A DNA stretch of 36,897 nucleotides, taken from the NCBI GenBank assembly GCA_023375785.1, contig SZWC01004851.1, positions 96,425-133,321 on the forward strand. The letters are read 5' to 3'. The DNA is from Penium margaritaceum. Its lineage: Eukaryota > Streptophyta > Zygnematophyceae > Desmidiales > Peniaceae. The position numbers were made by a program, and so were the translations under genes. The notes beneath the pieces are model-generated. The model saw only the letters and a list, made by a program, of their open reading frames with translations. It was not told where the DNA came from and made no database searches. Positions within the stretch are counted from its first letter, which is position 1. Every line of letters begins with the position of its first letter. Shown one piece after another: positions 29,572 through 36,897 of this stretch.

Positions 29572-31585
29572 GGGACAATTGCTTCGTTAGCGACGAGTGC
29601 AAAACTTTTTAGTCTTAGGTGATTCGACTCGCAACTTATTAACAATACTAGTTCTTCACAAAACATATTTACAGTAAGTAGCCCCAGGCTCCGCGGGGCT
29701 GCTCCAATTTTTTTCACTGACCAATTTGAAATTGGCATTCTGGCCTCGAACTTACACAGTAGATTTTTCCTAGTCCGAACATGTTATACTAAAGAATTAT
29801 ACGTCAAAATCATGCGACAAAAACTTTTTGCAGACACCATACCTCAATCTAGGTCTATCTAATAAGAAAATTTGCCTCATCAGAAAGAAACGAATCACGC
29901 ATCAACTTAAGTGATAAATAAAACATTAAACACATTAAAACAAGAAAAATATTTTTCATTTCATTATCATTCTAGGGGAAGTTTCAATGATTTTTTTAGC
30001 TTGAATGATAGTGTATAAAGAATCAAATAAAAGCACAATAAAAAAATTTCACTCTTCTTCTACAAATAAAAAGTATTGGAAAAATCGTGAAAGTAAATTT
30101 CACTTAAAATGAATTTGTTGCGCGTTCATTAAAGTCATGAAATAATAAAATGGTGAATTAATGAACAAAATTCTCTCATTTCATGTTCTTTTCATGTTTT
30201 AAAGAGTAATATTTCTCTTTTAACTTTGTTTTCAACATGAAGGCAGTTCAAAGATTTTTTTCATGTATAGAAAGACATGAAAGAAAGAAATAATGCAAAA
30301 CATTATCTTAAGGATGGAATTCTTAAGATGTTTCATAAAAATACCGCTTTTATGGTTACGGATTCCGGATGAATGATGAAATTTAAATATTCTAGAAATA
30401 TTTAAATTTATTTAATTCCTTTGCAAAAAAATTTCAACCCGTGTGAAAACTTTTGTAAGGATGGTTTAAGAATTTTAATATCCCCAAATATGTGGTGGAA
30501 TTTAAATTTACGTTGTTAAGACCAAATGTAATGTTCGTCATGAAAAATGAAATATTCGAACATCATATTGTAAGTTCTCATATCATTAATTAATTAAAAA
30601 AACTCTTCAAAAAAGATGTTTTAGTATGAATCTTTCCATGAATGACATTGTGTAGGGTCTTAAAAACTTGAAATAGAATTAAATTACATGTTTTTGGATA
30701 TTAAAATTCTTAAACCATCCTTATAATTGTTTTCAGCTGGGTTTAAAATTTTATCAAAGGAATGAACTATAAAAGAAAATTGATAAATTTTTTCAATTTC
30801 ATCATTTATACAGAATTCATAACCATAGCACTGTTATTTTTATGAGACATCACAAACTTTCTATCACTAATATAAATTTTTGCATTATTTCTTCCTCATG
30901 TTTTTGTCAACATGAACAAGAGATTTGAACTTCCTCCATATTGAAAACAAATTTGGAACAGAAATTTTAATTTTTACAACATAATAAAATAGAATTGTGT
31001 CCATTAATTTACTATTTCATAATTCTTAAATTTTATGGGGGCGCAATTCTTTAATTTTAAGTGGCATGTCATGTCATGTTCATTAAACTCATATTTATTA
31101 TTAGATATTCAATAAAAAATTCATTTTATTTTTATTTGATTCTTCATACATTTATCTTTCAAGCTACAAAATCATCGAAAATTCTTGTAGACTCATAATG
31201 AAATGAAAAACATTATTCTTTTTATATTTTTTTATTTTTTATTTATTTCTTAAGTTGAGGTGTGATTCGCTCTTTTTCTGATGAGGCAACATTTCTTATT
31301 ATATAGACCTAGATTGAGTTATGGTTTCTGTGCAAAAAAGGTTTTGTCGCATGATTCTGACATATAGTTCTTCAATAGAACATGGTTGGACTAAGAAAAG
31401 TCTTCTGTGGAAGTTCGAGGCCAGAAGGTTGATTTCAAATTGGCCGGTGAAAAAAATTGGAGCGGCCCCGCGGAGACTGGGGCTACTGACTGTGAATAAG
31501 TTTTGTGAAGAACCAGTATTGTTAGCGAGTCGAATCACCTAAGACAGTAAAGTTTCGCACTCGTCGCTAACGAAGCAATTGCCCC
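29572..31585. mobile_element. Mutator-like foldback element, 2,014 bp, non-autonomous
   Basis: The ends are inverted repeats: GGGACAATTGCTTCGTTAGC on the left against GGGGCAATTGCTTCGTTAGC on the right, one mismatch in the first 29 bases. The repeat continues, imperfectly, along the whole element: for instance TCTTAGGTGATTCGACTCG, GGCCTCGAACTT, CTCAATCTAGGTCTAT, AAGAATCAAATAAAA and GGTTTAAGAATTTTAATATCC all recur inverted. Only about 200 bp near 30490-30690 form a loop. It is flanked by the 9-bp duplication TATTTTTGG. Long terminal inverted repeats with 9-bp duplications are the hallmark of Mutator-like elements. The interior is very AT-rich and no transposase is present. Each arm holds an outward-reading frame of about 75 codons with the same peptide (SNWxVKKIGAAPRxLGLLTV). 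It sits in the Gypsy-B protease-RT spacer, whose frame resumes after it. Confidence 0.9.
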
Positions 31586-31594
31586 TATTTTTGG
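31586..31594 (+). repeat. Foldback target-site duplication, right
   Basis: TATTTTTGG, identical to 29563-29571. Confidence 0.92.
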
Positions 31595-31640
31595 AGGCAC
31601 GCACGCACGTCTCGGCGGTTCGACGGACTGAGTGATGCAG
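31595..31640 (+). pseudogene. Gypsy-B spacer, last recognisable piece
   Basis: Joining 29562 to 31586 gives a peptide with RYFWRHART in the position of KYCVRRGARA of Gypsy-A (16540-16590). Beyond about 31640 homology to the Gypsy-A spacer or RT is lost. Confidence 0.5.
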
Positions 31641-31746
31641 ATGGAGGTGTGGGCTCTCTGTAACGCAATCCCGAGCTTCTTCCGCCCCAGCAACTTCATT
31701 CCACTTTCGCAAGACAACCCTCATTCGGTGCACTGGCTCGCAACAT

Positions 31747-31854
31747 GCAGATGCAGGTGTGGAGTCACCACCAGCAGATGCAGGTGTGGAATCACCACCA
31801 GCAGATGCAGATGTGGAATCACCACCAGCAGATGCAGGTGTGGAGTCACCACCT
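31747..31854 (+). repeat. 27-bp minisatellite, four copies
   Basis: The unit GCAGATGCAGGTGTGGAGTC plus ACCACCA is repeated at 31747, 31774, 31801 and 31828, with one or two substitutions per copy. A partial earlier copy is at 31635-31652. The 27-bp length keeps the frame, so all three plus frames stay open through it; in one the repeat peptide is ADAGVESPP. Confidence 0.95.
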
Positions 31855-32167
31855 GGTGCATATCCCTGCACCCCCGTCTGCACCCTGCCGAGCCACCATC
31901 AGCACCAGAACCAGCACCAGCAGCTTCAGCGCAAGTGCACAACGGCCATGCGACCCCGCACACAGACAGAGGCACAGACATGGTCCGCACGCCTCACACC
32001 CGCGTGCGAGTGCGGGCCGGCCCCTTTGTGTGAAAGCTCAGAAGAGAGCCCGGCAGTCGCTCGACACTGGGAACGCGGGGCCCATGCGACAATGGCATCT
32101 GCTGCACTTGCCGCCCTCCTCTTCTCCTCCTCTTTCTCCTTCTCCTACTCCTCCTCCCGCAGGCCCC
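31855..32167. other. GC-rich sequence, no supported gene
   Basis: Open frames run through on the plus strand (31745-32458 and 31759-32205) but are of biased Pro/Ser/His composition. The sequence may be 5' region of the possible exon at 32168. Confidence 0.3.
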
Positions 32168-32438
32168 ATGACCCATCGCGAGCGCAGTTTCGCGTGCTGC
32201 AGTGATGGCGGCGAATCCGGCGTCGAGGGTGCCGCCGACAACAACAGCAGCGGCAGCAACAACGGCAGCGTTGCTGCAGCAGCAGCAGCACCTGCAGCGC
32301 AAATGGACCCTGCAGCGGCGTTGCGGGCGTTGGACAGGCAGCTGTCGGACTTGGCGTTGGAAGGCACGGCAGATCATGCCGAAGAGAACAGCGCGAGGGC
32401 TCAGAGCAGAGGAAGGAGCGAGCGTGGCTCTGCGTCAG
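32168..32438 (+). CDS. Possible first coding exon of an unknown gene
   Basis: I do not recognise a family. From ATG at 32168 a frame of about 90 codons reads MTHRERSFACCSDGGESGVE, a Ser/Asn-rich stretch, an Ala run encoded by GCA/GCT triplets, then AALRALDRQLSDLALEGTAD and a basic Ser/Arg-rich end. At 32438 it meets CAG|GTGAGA, a good splice-donor consensus. The Ala run and acidic helix suggest a soluble, partly disordered N-terminus. The same motif, LDxQLxxLALEGTAD-like, recurs in decayed form at 32581-32650 and 32717-32795. The start is chosen as the first Met before the non-repetitive part; the frame is open further upstream through the minisatellite. It could equally be an unknown transposon fragment or non-coding. 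Confidence 0.3.
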
Positions 32439-32795
32439 GTGAGATGTTTTCTCATTAAAGATGGCTCTGCGTCAGGTGAGATGTTTTCTCATTAAAGATG
32501 GCTCTGCGTCAGGTGAGAGGGACAAAAGATGACACAGGTTGTGCAGACGGCTAAGCGAGGTCACTTGGTTTTTTGTGAGGGCGTTGGTAGGCGGGACTGT
32601 CCGAGTTGGCGTTGGACGGCAGAACAGACCCAGTCAGTGAGAATAGCAGCGGCCTAAGACTTACAGCAGCAGCTTACGGGTGCTCACCGTGAGGCACTCA
32701 GACGTCAGGGGGTGCATTCCTGGATGGGCAACTGTTGGAACTGGCGGTTGAAGGAACCGCAGACCAATACGATGAGAATTGCGGTGTGATAGAGC
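32328..32795 (+). repeat. Three degenerate copies of an LDxQLxxLALEGTAD-encoding segment
   Basis: Copy 1 at 32328-32390 (GCGTTGGACAGGCAGCTGTC, continuing GGACTTGGCGTTGGAAGGCA). Copy 2 at 32581-32650 (GCGTTGGTAGGCGGGACTGT, then CCGAGTTGGCGTTGGACGGC). Copy 3 at 32717-32795 (TTCCTGGATGGGCAACTGTT, then GGAACTGGCGGTTGAAGGAA). Each ends near GAGAA. Copies 1 and 3 give LDRQLSDLALEGTAD and LDGQLLELAVEGTADQ; copy 2 needs a frameshift. This looks like duplicated exon sequence with decay. Confidence 0.6.
32424..32520 (+). repeat. 37-bp tandem duplication carrying a splice-donor-like site
   Basis: A unit of 37 bp (beginning ATGGCTCTGCGTCAGGTGAG) is present 2.6 times: 32424-32460, 32461-32497 and 32498-32520. 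Each copy contains CAG|GTGAG, with the potential exon ends at 32438, 32475 and 32512. Confidence 0.92.
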
Positions 32796-33526
32796 CACGC
32801 CGAAGTGCGTGTCAGGTTCATGTCCGCCTCCTGTCTCTTTCCCCCTCCCCTTCTCTGCCACATTTCCCTCCCCCCTGAAATATCTTGCCCTGTATGCACC
32901 AGAGGAGGTGGATGGTGGCCAATGCGCTGCAAGCTGCTCAAAGCTGTGCTTGCTTCAATGCTGCTGCCGTGGTGCTGCTGCTGCGCTGCTGCAATGCTCT
33001 GATGGAGTGGAGGGGGGTCGGCGTGTGCCTGTGAGGCAACAGCGCCTTCTCTCTGCACTGACCTATGCAGTTGGTGTCCACTTTTTTCCAGAATCCAACC
33101 CTGCCTCGTTGAGTGCCCTCCATCGCTCAACCACCGATCCCATTCGGCATTTGGCCCGGTCTCTACAAGCAGATTCAAAACGGTAGCTGATGCAGCTGGT
33201 CTGAATATTCCTGTCTCAGAATTCTGTTGCGCTTGAGATTTCAGTCAGTCTACCATTTGTCAGTTGTCCGTCTGCGTTCTGTTCTGTCCTCAAATGCTGT
33301 CAGTGGATCGCGTCCTTCATACTCCACATGCTTGTTGGTTTTGGTACTGGCGGCGATTCCTTCATCAGGGTGGTGCCTTAGTGTCTTTTTTGCCGACCGG
33401 ACAAAGACACAGATGCATGTTGTTTGGACAAGCATGCTCATCTTGACCACCCCTCAGCTGCAACCATCAGATCGCAGCGCTGTCGGCCCGTCACGTCAAC
33501 TGCCGCCACCGTGGCCTTTGCCGAAA
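32796..33526. other. GC-rich sequence, no recognised gene
   Basis: Frames on both strands exceed 130 codons (32779-33186 plus; 32705-33178 minus), but they overlap antisense, and neither shows a domain. CTG/GCT triplets are frequent at 32920-33000. A composition effect of GC-rich DNA explains the open frames. Confidence 0.35.
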
Positions 33527-33715
33527 GCAGACCTGCCTTGTCGCATTTCAACTGCAGACCTGCCTCGTCGCATTTCAACTGCAGACCTGCCTCGTCGCAT
33601 TTCAACTGCAGACCTGCCTTGTCGCATTTCAACTGCAGACCTGCCTTGTCGCATTTCAACTGCAGACCTGCCTTGTCGCATTTCAACTGCAGACCTGCCT
33701 CGTCGCATTTCAGCT
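33527..33715 (+). repeat. 27-bp minisatellite, seven copies
   Basis: The unit GCAGACCTGCCTTGTCGCAT plus TTCAACT begins at 33527 and repeats seven times without spacers. A T/C variation (CCTTGTC or CCTCGTC) distributes as T, C, C, T, T, T, C. As 27 is a multiple of three, it yields nine-residue repeats (ADLPCRIST) in one frame. It shares unit length but not sequence with 31747-31854. Confidence 0.97.
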
Positions 33716-34272
33716 GCAGAATCGTTGCTGTTTTGCAACCGCTGTGTCCCTTGTTCCAACCTTGATTGTTTTTTTTCCGTCCCTACGACTCCTTTCTTGG
33801 ACTCGTCCGGCAGCAAGCCAACTCCCCGGTTGACGTGGTTCTTTCGGGCCGTTGCAACCATCCTGCACACTGGATGGATGTTATGCGATAGACTGTCTGG
33901 GCCCCGCTGTCACCCAAAAAATTGAGGCACATTGCCGTTTCCATGAAGTTGCTCGGGGGCACAGTGCTGCAGTCTGACTCGTCAACGCTGGTTCGTTAAC
34001 GGACCCAAAACAAAACAATGTCGGATCACGAGTTCGGCCTGGAAAGGCCACAGGCTTGTAGTGGGAGGCGATGGAGGCACGATGTCTCTCTGGTGCATGA
34101 GCTTGTTGTTCTTCTTGCTGTCTGGCTTCTGCTTTACAACCAGAGAGCTGAAGTAGCCCTTCCGAAACACTCATATATGCCATGGAGTTTGTGCATTGTC
34201 CACCAACTCCAACCATACCCAGGGCATCCGTATTTCTGGCTCAAGGTTTGGATGGGTACTGGATGTGAAAGG
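33716..34272. other. No supported gene
   Basis: Short frames on both strands. The plus frame 34018-34311 has a hydrophobic segment (HELVVLLAVWLLLY) but no further support. Confidence 0.3.
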
Positions 34273-34328
34273 CAGCTTGTGGTGCCTGTAGCCAGCTTGT
34301 GGTGCCTGTAGCCAGCTTGTGGTGCCTG
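34273..34328 (+). repeat. 20-bp tandem repeat, 2.8 copies
   Basis: CAGCTTGTGGTGCCTGTAGC at 34273 and 34293, and a partial third copy from 34313. The copies are identical, suggesting recent duplication. Confidence 0.93.
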
Positions 34329-34689
34329 AAAGAAGGGATCCATTGCTCTGCCCAGCACGGGGAAGTGTGTGCCGGCACTTGAAGAGAACAGTCTCCCAGA
34401 TTGGCCTGATTGGGGGTGGGAAGTAGCACGAAGCAATCCTACTGACTATCACCTTCCTCCTCCTGTATGTACCCTTGTGTGAATTTCGAGGCCTTTGTCG
34501 GACGTGACTGTTACATTGAGATTTGTGAGATTTGATGCTGAAACACGGCCTTGCTAATATCGCGTGATCGTTCGGAAGGACTCGGGAGGTTTTGGGGATG
34601 TGAAACGAGGTGCAACGGCTCAAACCTTCTTTTTCTCTCACGTGCCCTCCCTCTTGGGCGGCTATCCGCAGGCGGGCAGCCGGAGACGA

Positions 34690-34895
34690 TGCAAATAGGC
34701 CGAGGCGCGAGCGGAGAGGGTTGGCCAGAGTTTGACGCGACGTGGTTCACCATCACCAGCGTACTCCTCCTCCTCGTCACCGCCTTCACCAATCTTGTCT
34801 TCTACTTTGCCACTCCCAGGCCCGAGAGGCCATCCCTGGAAAACCAGTCACCGGTCACTACCCTCTATATGAAGTCCATGAGGGGCGAAAACTGA
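34690..34895 (+). CDS. Small single-pass membrane protein or terminal exon, hypothetical
   Basis: The open frame begins at 34551; an inner ATG at 34690 starts MQIGRGASGEGWPEFDATWF. A hydrophobic segment TITSVLLLLVTAFTNLVFYF of about 20 residues follows, then a polar tail of some 30 residues ending KSMRGEN and a stop. That is one membrane helix. TATCCGCAG|GCGGGC at about 34664-34679 resembles a splice acceptor, so this might be the last exon of a gene whose earlier exons lie upstream. No family recognised. It is short enough to be chance, but the helix is more hydrophobic than the surrounding GC-rich frames. Confidence 0.28.
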
Positions 34896-35009
34896 AGTGA
34901 ACCCAAGCTGTACACACAAGATATCACAACTTCCCATGCCCCATTCATTTGTCAGATTGAGCTCTTCATCTACAACTAATGGTTGGGGAAAAAGGTGATT
35001 AAGATAGAA

Positions 35010-35036
35010 CCCCCCCCCCCCCCCCCCCCCCCCCCC
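35010..35036. repeat. Poly(C) tract, 27 bases
   Basis: Uninterrupted run of 27 C. Length uncertain for the same technical reasons as the tract at 1060-1087. Nearby minus frames with a poly-Gly stretch are produced by it. Confidence 0.95.
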
Positions 35037-36085
35037 ACTTTCCTCTGGCACCCTCCAATCTGCTATGCAAGGTAGGCCATATGCTTCGGATGATGTGAAC
35101 GAAGGCGTTGCATGCTCTTGCCCTCCAACATTGACCAAACCCTCATGCATCAAACAAACTCCAAACTACAAATATGTGAATGCTCACATGAGGTCTTGTT
35201 TTAGGACTGTTCGAAACCCTCCAGGAGTTTGTGCGAAAGGTATGATGGGCCAAACTTGGGGGATGGACAGTGATGTGATTCCACACATGTTGCAGGAATG
35301 GCAAGTACACCAGGGGAACTTGCAAGTGGTCAAAGTCCCGATGTTTCACGTGGTTGAAGTCTTGAGCTCTACGATCAAGGTGTGACTTCTCCCTTTCAAC
35401 ATATGGGCCTTGTGAGAGAAACAAGGGTGAAAACTGGATGCGATGAGTTTGTGGTTCGCGTTTAGAAAGTCACAATGTAATGATAAACAACTCCTCGACA
35501 AGTGGGAGTCAAGATGAAAGACCCCATTGTGTTGGTTTCTAGTTGCAACTGTGCTGGCACGCTTCTGTCCTCTGGACTTTCACCATTGCGTAAGCGAGTT
35601 TGTAACATAAGCATTGCTCTATGAAGAGTTGCCTAGAAGCTCGCCATGTTCAGCCATGCCCTTGTCAATGGCACCATACATGCATGCAGTGAGTTTGATT
35701 ACTCCAGGATCATGGCTTGAGCCACATAGGTGACTATTGATGGAGGGAATGGGGAAACCCCCTTCAACAACGTTCTGTGTGAGAGTGTGGGTCGTAAGGG
35801 ACACAAAGCAACAGACGGCGTTGAGAATGATGGAGAGACGGCGAAGATCTGGTTGAAAGAAAGAGAGTTGGTTGAACAATGAGCGAGAGAGGGGGATATC
35901 CCCTCCACTCTCGGTACGGCCAGTGTACGTGCAAGCTGCGAGACAGTTGGTCTATGGGAAAGTCCAAAAAAATAGCTACAGGCATCCAAACAGCAACTAG
36001 ACAAAACCCGGCAACAATACGACTAACTCGGGTGGCCGGATGACAAACCGAAAGAAGCAACGGAAGCAAAAAACACGCTCTACAG
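35037..36085. other. No recognised gene
   Basis: A plus frame of 106 codons (35065-35385) and a similar minus frame cover the same stretch; neither has a motif I know. The part 35600-36085 has only short frames. The LTR beginning at 36086 interrupts whatever this was. Confidence 0.35.
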
Positions 36086-36897
36086 TGTTGGTTTTTGCAT
36101 ATCTCTCATTGTGCTCTGTTGTGTCCTCCCGGCTTGTGTACATCGGCGTGCAGATGACTGACGGCGAGACGCGACGCTGATGGAGTGTCGTCCGGTGGAG
36201 CCGACGTACGCTGAGGTCTTCTCGCAGTTCGCTGGAGCCTCCTCTCTCAGGCGACGCGCTCAGCTCCATCGGCAGGCCTCCTCGGCGGTCGCGCTGTCGG
36301 CGGTCATTGACACCGCATTTGCTGCTTGCATGCGTCCAGCGCGTCCTATTGCGTCTGCGTCGTCATGCACTACCTAGGGTCCCAGTTGCATGTTGCATGG
36401 CCCTGTTTGGCAGCACAAACCGTTGTAGGCACTATCTGTGTTTAGGCTGCCATAACTCCTCGCTACTATTTTTCTAGCAGATTCTGACCGCACGGCTGCG
36501 TTCGCAGCGGCGGTATTATGGTATGGTCCAGTTTTCAGGCAAAACGGACGACGCCCGGGTTTTGGGCTGTCGGCTGCCTGGCAGGCCTCACCGAGAAAAC
36601 CTGCCAGCCTGAACTGAGCTATTTTCTGATTGGCTGTTGAACTGAGTAACAAGCTCTACAGAGCTGGGGGGGGGCCTAGAACTTGGAGGGGTCTCCCATT
36701 GTTGTTCATTCTTCATTCCTAATCAGTCATTGTCAGTTTTCAGCTGCTTTCTGGCGCTAACTCTGGCGCGCGCGTTTCTGAGTAACAAAACCCAGAGCTT
36801 CCAGACTTAGACTCTAGAGCAGCAGACTGAGGGGGCAGCTGACCTAAGCAACGAGCGTGGAAGCCCGCACGCTGCATCAACAACGCTGCTGCCCCAA
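36086..36897. mobile_element. LTR of the same family as the solo LTR, cut by the window end
   Basis: It begins TGTTGGTTTTTGCATATCTC, against TGTTGGTTTTCGTGCATCTC at 27556, and stays similar to the window end (AACGCTGCTGCCCCAA against the sequence ending at 28387). About 24 further bases should complete it. Differences are scattered substitutions and short indels. Whether it is another solo LTR or the edge of a full element outside the window cannot be told. Confidence 0.9.

Larger units (their letters stand above)
11640..31640 (+). mobile_element. Gypsy-B: outer host retrotransposon, split by three insertions
   Basis: This plus-strand Ty3/gypsy copy is related to Gypsy-A and Gypsy-C. Pieces in order: 5' LTR end (to 11938), PBS (11941-11952), leader, gag (12440-12779), insertion of Gypsy-A, gag (18607-18945), insertion of copia, gag zinc-knuckle end and protease (28883-29480), insertion of the foldback element inside the pre-RT spacer, then the spacer end (31595 to about 31640). 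The coding homology continues across the copia and foldback junctions, with matching target duplications. At the Gypsy-A site about 90 bp of gag is missing together with most of the Gypsy-A 5' LTR. No RT, integrase or 3' LTR of Gypsy-B is found beyond about 31640, so its 3' half is lost or lies elsewhere. The exact start of the 5' LTR and the exact 3' break are uncertain. Confidence 0.75.

Noticed and set aside
31321..31542. Frame in the foldback arm as a transposase
   Set aside because: Only about 74 codons, repeated in the other arm, without any DDE or zinc-finger motif; it belongs to the inverted repeat.
33527..33715. CRISPR-like array
   Set aside because: The 27-bp units are contiguous with no spacers, and the context is eukaryotic.
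33870..33895. TGTTATGCGATAGACTGTCT as start of the missing Gypsy-B 3' LTR
   Set aside because: Resembles the Gypsy-A LTR start for about 20 bases only; no polypurine tract before it and no further homology after it.

Overview
The window is a repeat-dominated stretch of a large eukaryotic nuclear genome, most likely a land plant or charophyte relative. The evidence is a chromodomain-bearing Ty3/gypsy family, a Ty1/copia element, primer-binding sites of the form TGGTATCAGAGC (complementary to initiator Met tRNA, the usual plant arrangement), a Mutator-like foldback element with a 9-bp target duplication, and small inverted-repeat elements. I cannot name the species; a Chara-like alga is only a guess. 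No intact host gene is demonstrable. Almost every long reading frame is a decayed retroelement protein or its antisense shadow.

Layout. 1-390 is a purine-strand GA minisatellite. 391-2267 holds three copies of a GTGTAT/ATACAC inverted-repeat module and a 28-base C tract. 2268-3144 is a fragment of a copia polyprotein (minus strand). 3145-6424 is mostly featureless, with a trinucleotide-rich patch at 4930-5570. 6425-10542 is a very old gypsy element on the minus strand (Gypsy-C: both LTRs, PBS, PPT, gag and integrase remnants, reverse transcriptase lost). 10543-11640 has hairpin-forming sequence.

From about 11640 to 31640 there is a nested set. The outer host is Gypsy-B on the plus strand: 5' LTR end and PBS at 11932-11952, gag at 12440-12779, 18607-18945 and 28883 onward, then protease to about 29480 and a spacer to about 31640. 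It was interrupted three times: by Gypsy-A (minus, 12780-18606), by a copia element (minus, 18946-28882), and by a 2,014-bp Mutator-like foldback (29572-31585). Gypsy-A itself carries a 268-bp MITE in its integrase (14559-14826), and the 5' LTR of the copia carries an 856-bp solo LTR (27556-28411). Target-site duplications, or continuation of the same coding homology across the junctions, support each step except the outer edge of Gypsy-A, where a deletion removed most of its 5' LTR. The order of events can therefore be read from the sequence: B is oldest; A, copia and foldback came later; the MITE and solo LTR are later than their hosts.

31640-36085 is not recognisable as a transposon. It has GC-rich, gene-like sequence with a possible exon (32168-32438) whose splice donor is present three times, a degenerate repeated motif (LDxQLxxLALEGTAD-like), two 27-bp minisatellites, a short frame encoding one membrane helix (34690-34895) and a 27-base C tract. 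36086 to the end is a second copy of the LTR family found as the solo LTR. A 230-base N gap at 26519-26748 is flanked by identical 219-bp sequences and is probably an assembly artefact.
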